A DNA stretch of 10,565 nucleotides from Chitinophagaceae bacterium (GTDB lineage Bacteria > Bacteroidota > Bacteroidia > Chitinophagales > Chitinophagaceae). The position numbers and the translations under genes were made by a program. The notes beneath the pieces are model-generated. The model saw nothing but the letters and a program-made list of their open reading frames with translations. It made no database searches and was not told the origin of the DNA. The stretch is from assembly GCA_023251285.1 (NCBI GenBank), contig JAHEZB010000004.1, forward strand, positions 10,970 through 21,534. The letters run 5' to 3'. This document shows, piece after piece, positions 1 to 5,772 of the stretch. Positions within the stretch are counted from its first letter, which is position 1; each line of letters starts with the position of its first letter.

Positions 1-2383
1 CTTTTTTCAAAAATTCATTCATCGAATGTACTTCTCCAAGTTTTACTTTTTTGCTTCCAACTTCAGCCGATATTTTTGTCGGTTTAGCCGTTACATTTAT
101 CCTAAATTCTGTTGCCTTCTTTTTTACAAATCCATCAAAATTTCCTTTAGCTGGATGAATAGTAATCTGAACGCGGCTCTTTTGGGCATTTGATTCAATC
201 AATGTAGTAACATATTTCCCTGAACGGTATTCTTCTGTTGTTCCATCATCGTTGTACTGCGTAAAAGAAGTATTTCCAAAAGGATAAAATTCATAGATGC
301 GAAGTGCTTTATTTATTTCTGATACATGGTTGTTGGGATTCGCCAGAGGTATGATCGCTCCGCTTTTTACAAAAACCGGAAGTTTCCAGAGAGGCGCTGC
401 AAAATTATTCAGGATGCGGTTCCCTTCATATTTATCCCCGGTGAAATAATCAATCCACGAACCTGCTGGCAAATAAATTCCATTGCGGATGTCATTGCCT
501 TCTTTGTCTGAATTCGTTTGTTGATAGATCGGCGCCACAAGGAAATCCGGTCCATACAAAAACTGATATTGGGTTGACTTGCCTTCGGTATAAGCATTGG
601 GATAATTTAAAAACATTGCCCTGATCATCGGCAATCCGTTTACAGCTTCCCTTGCAATACTATAAGTATAGGGTATCAACTCAGATTTAAGTTTCAAATA
701 CGATCGGTTAATAGATGTTGCCGGCTCGCCTAAAGCAAACGGATATTTTTCATTCGCTCCCCATCCATCCATATTCAATTGCATAGGAGTAAATGTTCTC
801 CACTGAAAATCCCTGGTATTAACAACAGGGTTTTTGCCTCCGAAAATGCCATCCATATCAGAAGCGATATTAGGAAGCCCCGATAATCCTGCACCAATAT
901 AAGTAGGAATGTGAAAACGAATATATTCCCAAACGCCGCCGGTTTGGTCGCCTGTCCACACGGCTGCATATCTCTGAGTGCCGGCCCATCCGTCGAGAGA
1001 GATAATAAAGGGCCTGCTGTCATTTCCGTAATGAGTCATAACATTAGCTACATCCGCAATACCATTTAATCCGAAAGAATATCCCGCTCCCACCCATGCA
1101 ACATCTGTCTTTAATACTCGCACACCGGCATCTTTTACCTCTTTTACAATGTCTCTTTGAAGTAGCGCGCTTACCCCTGGCTTTGGATGAAGGTTAGACT
1201 GAGTCCATAAGCCAATCTGCACGCCATTTTTACGCGCATAATCTCCCAGGCTTTTCAGGTTTTGAATATTGCTGTCGAGTGTTGATGTTTGTCCGTATCC
1301 AGCGCCATAGCCATCATTAGGCAATAACCATCCCAAAGGCATATCGTGGCTCTTATACCGGTCTATCACCGCCCGTGCAGAGAATTGGTAATTGTTTTTT
1401 TCTCCATTCAGCGATTCTTTGATTCCTCCGTTATCTTTTTGACTTTCTTTATACCGTTTGCCATCTTCAAACAAAATTCCGGTCGTGTCTTGTTTCCAGT
1501 AATCCCTGTTATACGCATTCAGATGCCCCTCATAAAAACCAAATTTAGGTATCAGTACCGGATTGCCGGTCAATTGATAGTAATCGTTCAAAAGGCCGGT
1601 TGCTCCTGAATCAATCATATAAAACACGTCAAGGTAATTGGTTTCATGAGATAGTGTTACAATGCCTTTCTCTTTTGAACCGAAATCGTAATTTCCTTTT
1701 TTAAAGGTATAGAACATGACACCGTATCCATTGGTACTCCAATAAAAAGGCGTAGGTGAAGCCACGCCGCCATCTGTCCAGCTGTTTTGATTTTCAATAG
1801 CGATCGCTGTTCCCTTATGTGAAAATCGTCCGTTCTGTACGCCTCCGCCATAAAAATATTCATCCGGATTTTCCTTCAAAGTAATCACTACTTTTTTTGA
1901 GTCAAATTCAACAGGCGCTACTTCTTCAACAACGACAGCCTTCGTTTTCAGGTTCATCACCTTCATCAGCGAAGTTTTTTTGTCAAACTGAACAGAAACG
2001 TTTGCAGTAGTGATGGTAATAAATCCATTTTCATCCGCCAATTTCAATATTGAAACAGGCCGCCTTGGGGTATCAACCAGCATTTTCGCTTCCGGTTTAG
2101 ATTCCGGATCCCTCATCGTTCCGCCAGAATTATCCTGGAAAACCCTGAAAATATTATCTCCATAGAAATCAATGAGCATGTGGTGATGATCAGCAAGTGA
2201 TAGCTCTATCGTAGTTGCGTTTATTTTTTTGGCGCTAATAATTGGTTCATTCTGCTGAATTCCCGGCGCTGTCTTCAAAGTGATTTTTTCTGCCTTCAGA
2301 GAACAAAACGGAAGTAATAGTGACAGAATAGCTGCAAAAGCAAGCAGTTTTTTTTGATTTAAATGGGTGAGAGGAAATTTCAT
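1..2383 (-). CDS. Secreted glycoside hydrolase family 31 enzyme (alpha-glucosidase-like), C-terminus cut off by the window edge
   Basis: An uninterrupted frame of 794 codons starts at ATG 2383-2381 and runs off the left edge without a stop. Residues 1-31 form a signal peptide (KK, hydrophobic core, cleavage probably after LKA). Residues ~45-275 look like the GH31 N-terminal beta-sandwich (DEYFYGGGVQNGRF at 174-187). The (beta/alpha)8 barrel spans ~276-620: KTDVAWVG at 425-432 places the predicted nucleophile at D427, and WTGDQTGG at 476-483 places the predicted acid/base at D479. SDMDGIFGG (508-516) matches the later conserved barrel loop. Residues ~640-715 look like the proximal C-terminal beta domain, followed by a further beta-rich region that continues past the edge. 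The family retains configuration and cleaves terminal alpha-glucosyl, -xylosyl or -galactosyl residues; transglycosidases also occur. The barrel most resembles, from memory, long GH31 enzymes of Bacteroidota alpha-glucan loci. Family is near certain; substrate is inference. Confidence 0.93.
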   Translation of the reverse strand, partial: MKFPLTHLNQKKLLAFAAILSLLLPFCSLKAEKITLKTAPGIQQNEPIISAKKINATTIELSLADHHHMLIDFYGDNIFRVFQDNSGGTMRDPESKPEAKMLVDTPRRPVSILKLADENGFITITTANVSVQFDKKTSLMKVMNLKTKAVVVEEVAPVEFDSKKVVITLKENPDEYFYGGGVQNGRFSHKGTAIAIENQNSWTDGGVASPTPFYWSTNGYGVMFYTFKKGNYDFGSKEKGIVTLSHETNYLDVFYMIDSGATGLLNDYYQLTGNPVLIPKFGFYEGHLNAYNRDYWKQDTTGILFEDGKRYKESQKDNGGIKESLNGEKNNYQFSARAVIDRYKSHDMPLGWLLPNDGYGAGYGQTSTLDSNIQNLKSLGDYARKNGVQIGLWTQSNLHPKPGVSALLQRDIVKEVKDAGVRVLKTDVAWVGAGYSFGLNGIADVANVMTHYGNDSRPFIISLDGWAGTQRYAAVWTGDQTGGVWEYIRFHIPTYIGAGLSGLPNIASDMDGIFGGKNPVVNTRDFQWRTFTPMQLNMDGWGANEKYPFALGEPATSINRSYLKLKSELIPYTYSIAREAVNGLPMIRAMFLNYPNAYTEGKSTQYQFLYGPDFLVAPIYQQTNSDKEGNDIRNGIYLPAGSWIDYFTGDKYEGNRILNNFAAPLWKLPVFVKSGAIIPLANPNNHVSEINKALRIYEFYPFGNTSFTQYNDDGTTEEYRSGKYVTTLIESNAQKSRVQITIHPAKGNFDGFVKKKATEFRINVTAKPTKISAEVGSKKVKLGEVHSMNEFLKK

Positions 2384-2499
2384 AAATAATTTATTAAGTA
2401 AGATTTTGCCCATTATCAATTATTGTTTTACTGTTCACCTGAAATAATTACTATTGAACGAGACTACAAAGTTTTCGAAAAGTTTCAAGGTCTTTTGCT
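2384..2499 (-). promoter_or_regulatory. 116-base AT-rich leader between the DUF3472 gene and the GH31 gene
   Basis: This is the longest gap in the window. Read on the minus strand it holds, in order, an imperfect tandem pair of 10-mers around the palindrome TTTTCGAAAA (2472-2481), a 5-bp inverted repeat GTTCA/TGAAC with a 17-base loop, the TTTACTG motif copy (2427-2433 on plus), and an AATTATTT run directly before the ATG. No good match to the Bacteroidota promoter (TTTG near -33, TAnnTTTG near -7) was found at correct spacing, and no hairpin followed by a U-run. A regulatory role is suggested only by length and the repeats. Confidence 0.3.
2421..2435. repeat. TTTACTG-type leader motif, copy before the GH31 gene
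   Basis: The plus-strand sequence TATTGTTTTACTGTT differs from TATTGTTTACTGTT at 5021-5034 by one inserted T. Both lie in leaders of minus-strand genes. A shorter TTTACTG copy is at 3823-3829. The likeness is directly visible; with AT-rich DNA, chance is a serious alternative. Confidence 0.4.
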
Positions 2500-3801
2500 T
2501 TAATTTTCAGGTAATGAAGCAAAATCGATTTTTGGAGCAAGACCATTAGGCTTACGTTCAATAACAGATCCGGGAGAAAGATTATTTAGCTTCTTAAATC
2601 CACCCGTGTACATATAAAATTTGTTCTCTTCCACTCCGGCGCCATAATCATATCGCTGATGCTTTTGTGGACTTGCAGTTGTGGTAAGATGACATTTGGT
2701 TAATTCAATCCATGTTCCGGAAGCTGTGCAAACCCACTGATTTCCATATTCTGCTTTAAAAAAATCATCGCCGTTTGAACCGAAATTTTCAACAAACGAA
2801 TACAAACCCGAAAATAATTTTCCAATCGTTTTGGTTTTGTCCCATATAGACATCAAGTTCCATTTACCATTTTCAGGAGCAAAATAATAACAGGAATAAA
2901 TGGTATGATCTCCTTTTGGCTTTGCACCAATTAAAATCTTGTAAGTTACGCCCGCTTTCCAGGGAAACACGAGATGGCTATGTCCGCCGGAACCTTCGTT
3001 GCCAAATTCACCGGTAAAAACATCGTTGCCTTTTTTTATTAAAGTAATCACATAATCAGCGGGGATTTCCTTAGGATCGTTGGTGCTATAATTACTCCAG
3101 ACCGAAAAAATAAATCTTCTTTCTGTTGCGGAATTTAGTTGAATGCCGGAATAGCCGCCGCTGAATCCATTGGTCATATAGTAGGCATTAACGGCGTCTA
3201 CTCCTTTTGGAATGGTAACTTCATTGTAAAACCATGCGATGGTGCTATCTTTTGGATAATCGTACCAAAGGTGGGTAGAAGGTGCGCCGCGATATTGGCT
3301 CAGATTGTATTTTAAATCTTTGGCAGCGGGACCGGAAACCAGGACCGATTGAATATCCGGAAAATCGCTTCCTGTGTTGCTGATTCCATTTATCTGAATA
3401 AAATGATAACGGGCATCCCGAATTGGAAAAGTACCAATCGGAACAATTGTATAATCAGCACTTCTATCAACAGAAATTTCATAAGATTTACCTGTACTGT
3501 CCAGTTGTACTTGCAATTTGCTGGTTCCGCCAGGCGATTTTATTTTTAAAGCTACCTGGATCGTTCCTGTCTGTTGCGGGAAAAAAAATGTGCGGGTAAA
3601 TACTGTTGCATCTTTCCAATTTACCAATCCCTCTTTTGAAATATTATTTGAGCGCCAGTTGTCCGATTTCGGATATACGTAACCGTTACTGGCAAGAGTC
3701 ACTTCGGAAGTGTTTTTTATTTCGACATTATTTTGTGCTTTTACGGACGAAAAAGCAACAAGGAAAAAAGAGAAAGTTACAAGCGAATGTTTCATGATCA
3801 T
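2500..3801 (-). CDS. Secreted DUF3472 protein with N-terminal DUF5077-like region
   Basis: This 433-residue protein has a signal peptide ending at about residue 22 (SSVKA then Q), with no lipobox, so it is predicted periplasmic or secreted. Residues ~30-157 form a beta-rich N-terminal region like DUF5077. Residues ~172-370 match the DUF3472 family: APSTHLWYDY (173-182), WFYNEVTIPKG (190-200), YMTNGFSGGYSGIQLNS (208-224), ERRFIFSVWS (227-236), GEFGNEGSGGHSHL (264-277), YFAPENGKW (306-314) and SFVENF (335-340). The domain is of unknown function; many conserved aromatics (W190, Y192, W235, W281, W314) would suit glycan binding or hydrolysis, which is inference. Two starts are possible: ATG at 3801-3799, or ATG two codons later (3795-3793), which gives a more usual MKHS signal-peptide start. 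It lies 91 bases after the DUF5007-like gene and 116 before GH31, same strand. Confidence 0.88.
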   Translation of the reverse strand: MIMKHSLVTFSFFLVAFSSVKAQNNVEIKNTSEVTLASNGYVYPKSDNWRSNNISKEGLVNWKDATVFTRTFFFPQQTGTIQVALKIKSPGGTSKLQVQLDSTGKSYEISVDRSADYTIVPIGTFPIRDARYHFIQINGISNTGSDFPDIQSVLVSGPAAKDLKYNLSQYRGAPSTHLWYDYPKDSTIAWFYNEVTIPKGVDAVNAYYMTNGFSGGYSGIQLNSATERRFIFSVWSNYSTNDPKEIPADYVITLIKKGNDVFTGEFGNEGSGGHSHLVFPWKAGVTYKILIGAKPKGDHTIYSCYYFAPENGKWNLMSIWDKTKTIGKLFSGLYSFVENFGSNGDDFFKAEYGNQWVCTASGTWIELTKCHLTTTASPQKHQRYDYGAGVEENKFYMYTGGFKKLNNLSPGSVIERKPNGLAPKIDFASLPEN

Positions 3802-3822
3802 TTTATTGCAATGATTGAATAA

Positions 3823-3864
3823 TTTACTGAAAAATCAATAAATGTTTGACTATTGTCCAGTAAA
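3823..3864. repeat. Nested inverted repeat in the leader of the DUF3472 gene
   Basis: On the plus strand TTTACTG (3823-3829) pairs with CAGTAAA (3858-3864), and inside it CAATA (3836-3840) pairs with TATTG (3851-3855) around a 10-base loop. The internal loop between stems is 6 by 2 bases. All 12 pairs are exact, but most are A-T, so the RNA stem would be weak. No U-run follows on the transcribed strand, so it is not a classical terminator. It could be an operator, an mRNA-processing site or chance. Confidence 0.4.
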
Positions 3865-3892
3865 CAAACCTTTAAAATAAATTGTCGTTTAC

Positions 3893-5008
3893 TCAGCGGT
3901 GTGTTGCATCCAAAATTTTAATATTTAATTCATAAGAACCGGGAACATAAATGCGCAAAGGAATCCTGACGGCATAGTCAAATTTATCGTTTGTATAAAC
4001 TCCCAGGTAATGCGGGTCTGACGATCCCTTATAAAAATTTCCGGCGGAATTGCTTGACCAAGCTTTCGTACTATCAATTTGAACATATTTTGTAGGAATC
4101 CGGTAATACATGTTGTATCCGTTGCCCAAAGAGTTGATAGGGAATGGTACCAATGGGTACTTCAAATTCATGGATGTATCAGTTGGATTAAATGTATCCG
4201 GAGCATAATCCTGGAGATTTTGCAAAAACGGAGGATTTGGGTTTAAACCAGAGTTTGGTCTTTTTGCAATTTCACCTGCTTTTGGATTAAAGGGAACACC
4301 GTTTTTATCAGTAACTTTTACAATAAAGATATTTGGCGTGTCTGCAAACCTGGTGACTGAGTAGACGACAAACGGATTATTATTTCCGTTGAACATAACC
4401 CCGTTATTTGCGCCTCCCAAAGCTCCTGCACCACCAGCGGTTCCGGCATTCAGTAAAGAAAGACTAAAAGCACCCGGATCAGGTGAAATTCCTACTGATT
4501 GGCCATCCACAATGTTTATGTGCATTATTTTCTTAAGCTGAACCGTTCCTGCATCGTTTGTAACCTGGAGATCCATTGTATATGATCCAAGTGGAAGATT
4601 CAAAGTGCCTTCATTGGCGGTGATCGTTCCGTTAAATTCATTTACAACGATGGGAGGCATATCAGTAACCGTTCTTTTTGCCATAATAGCCGCATAGGTA
4701 ACATCGTTTTTTGCGTCATAAGCCGCGGTCCATGTGCCGACAGGATATTTATTTGAAAAAATATCATCAACTATTTTTCCGGTTGAGTCATAAATATGCG
4801 TCCATTTAATGTGCATGGGAATGCTGGAGCCATCATTTATGAGTGAATAAGAAGAACTGGTTCTGCCGCGCGTAACGGTGAAAGTACTTACTGCGTACTG
4901 CTGATACGGACTGATAAAGCCTTTTTCAATTTTAGTACATCCTGAGAACAATTCTGCGAATACGATGCATATTAAACAAACGAACGTTCCGATTTTTTTA
5001 TTTTTCAT
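3893..5008 (-). CDS. Surface lipoprotein of unknown function, DUF5007-like
   Basis: The protein has 371 residues and a lipoprotein signal: a charged start MKNKK, a hydrophobic core, and LFSGC with the acceptor at C24. After C24 comes TKIEKGFISPYQQYAV, a beginning I associate from memory with DUF5007 proteins encoded next to SusC/SusD and FAS1 genes; this needs a profile search. Residues ~35-170 look like a beta-sandwich ending with LKKIMHINIVDG (158-169). A Gly/Asn/Ala-rich stretch (187-211, AGTAGGAGALGG then NGNNN) separates it from a second region (~212-371) that is Pro/Asn rich and ends in RIYVPGSYELNIKILD. No catalytic motif is recognisable. The start is 18 bases after the FAS1 stop, so the two are probably co-transcribed and translationally close. 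A surface glycan-binding or scaffold role is inferred from context only. Confidence 0.85.
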   Translation of the reverse strand: MKNKKIGTFVCLICIVFAELFSGCTKIEKGFISPYQQYAVSTFTVTRGRTSSSYSLINDGSSIPMHIKWTHIYDSTGKIVDDIFSNKYPVGTWTAAYDAKNDVTYAAIMAKRTVTDMPPIVVNEFNGTITANEGTLNLPLGSYTMDLQVTNDAGTVQLKKIMHINIVDGQSVGISPDPGAFSLSLLNAGTAGGAGALGGANNGVMFNGNNNPFVVYSVTRFADTPNIFIVKVTDKNGVPFNPKAGEIAKRPNSGLNPNPPFLQNLQDYAPDTFNPTDTSMNLKYPLVPFPINSLGNGYNMYYRIPTKYVQIDSTKAWSSNSAGNFYKGSSDPHYLGVYTNDKFDYAVRIPLRIYVPGSYELNIKILDATHR

Positions 5009-5020
5009 TTCAAATAAATT

Positions 5021-5034
5021 TATTGTTTACTGTT
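5021..5034. repeat. TTTACTG-type leader motif overlapping the FAS1 stop codon
   Basis: Plus-strand TATTGTTTACTGTT spans the FAS1 stop codon (TAA on minus, 5029-5027) and sits 13 bases before the DUF5007-like ATG. It nearly equals the copy at 2421-2435. Because part is coding, resemblance may be partly accidental. Confidence 0.35.
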
Positions 5035-5743
5035 TAGTATCATAAAAGAACAGTTTATTGGAATTATCCAATAAATTCAGTATTCCGTTTTTGGTGACAA
5101 TTCCGGATGTTTTTACAAGATTCCGCACTCCCACATTATCCGGTACCTTGTTTGCAGGATTCGACTTGGAGATGTCATAATGACCCCAGAGTTGGGTAAA
5201 ATAAACGATTTGAGGCGCCTGGGAAACCAAATCCGTATAACCTAAATTGCCGTCTGTCGTTTGTTCGAACGATACAATTACAGAATCACCGGTAAGACTT
5301 GTTGGATAGATTTTACCTACATTGTTCAGTGCTGAATAAGTTAGAGAAGCATTGACCTGGTACATTAGTAATGAATCTCTTGTGCCATTAATATTGTTCC
5401 GGAGATAATATTTTAAAGAATCAAGAGCAAATTTCGCATTCTGATCATAATGTTGTTGGACAAAAACTGTTCGTGCTTCCAGATACTGAAGTATAGAATT
5501 ATCATTTGGTGCAAAAAAGGTGGTTCCTCCTGCATTGATCTTGTCTTTGAGTCCGGCAGCATCAATTACCTGTACAAGCGTATCATACATGGGATTGCCA
5601 TTCAATACATCATAAGTAGTTGAATCTTTATACTTGTTTATATTTTCCGGTGAGCCGCCGGTGACGTAATCCTTTTTACAGGAGGTCAATAAAAAAGCCA
5701 TCATAATTATAGCGGCAACACTTATTGAAATTATTCTTTTCAT
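5027..5743 (-). CDS. Fasciclin (FAS1) domain lipoprotein
   Basis: This 238-residue protein begins with a lipoprotein signal, LLTSC with the acceptor at C22, followed by KKDY. A single FAS1 domain covers about residues 44-227. The first conserved FAS1 block is TTFFAPND at 74-81, preceded by the usual helix (PMYDTLVQVIDAAGLKDKI, 51-69). The second block is represented by VTKNGILNLLD at 216-226, where typical domains have NG-hydrophobic-hydrophobic-H-hydrophobic-hydrophobic-D; the His is replaced by Asn (N223). FAS1 domains mediate adhesion and protein or carbohydrate contacts in many kingdoms. Here the gene sits 29 bases after the SusD stop and 18 before the DUF5007-like gene, so it is best read as an accessory surface lipoprotein of this PUL. 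Its ligand is unknown; binding of glycan or of SusCD is inference. Confidence 0.9.
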   Translation of the reverse strand: MKRIISISVAAIIMMAFLLTSCKKDYVTGGSPENINKYKDSTTYDVLNGNPMYDTLVQVIDAAGLKDKINAGGTTFFAPNDNSILQYLEARTVFVQQHYDQNAKFALDSLKYYLRNNINGTRDSLLMYQVNASLTYSALNNVGKIYPTSLTGDSVIVSFEQTTDGNLGYTDLVSQAPQIVYFTQLWGHYDISKSNPANKVPDNVGVRNLVKTSGIVTKNGILNLLDNSNKLFFYDTKQ

Positions 5744-5772
5744 AATGAGATTTGTGATTTGTTATTTTCAAA

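Noticed and set aside
326..2300. Short open frames on the plus strand and in other minus frames (for example 326-511, 1346-1609, 1657-1863)
   Set aside because: All lie inside the continuous GH31 frame, have no family resemblance and read as antisense or out-of-frame translations of conserved coding sequence.
1..2383. Possible frameshift or pseudogene in the GH31 gene, since no closed frame is found
   Set aside because: Translating from 2383 gives 794 codons with no stop and all expected motifs in one frame; the frame is open only because the window ends.
2463..2490. Possible transcription terminator after the DUF3472 stop
   Set aside because: The palindrome TTTTCGAAAA has no loop or GC stem and no U-run follows on the transcribed strand.
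2384..2499. Bacteroidota-type promoter for the GH31 gene (AAACTTTG as a -7 box)
   Set aside because: The candidate has a mismatch in the TA pair, and the only TTG upstream is about 11 bases away rather than about 20.
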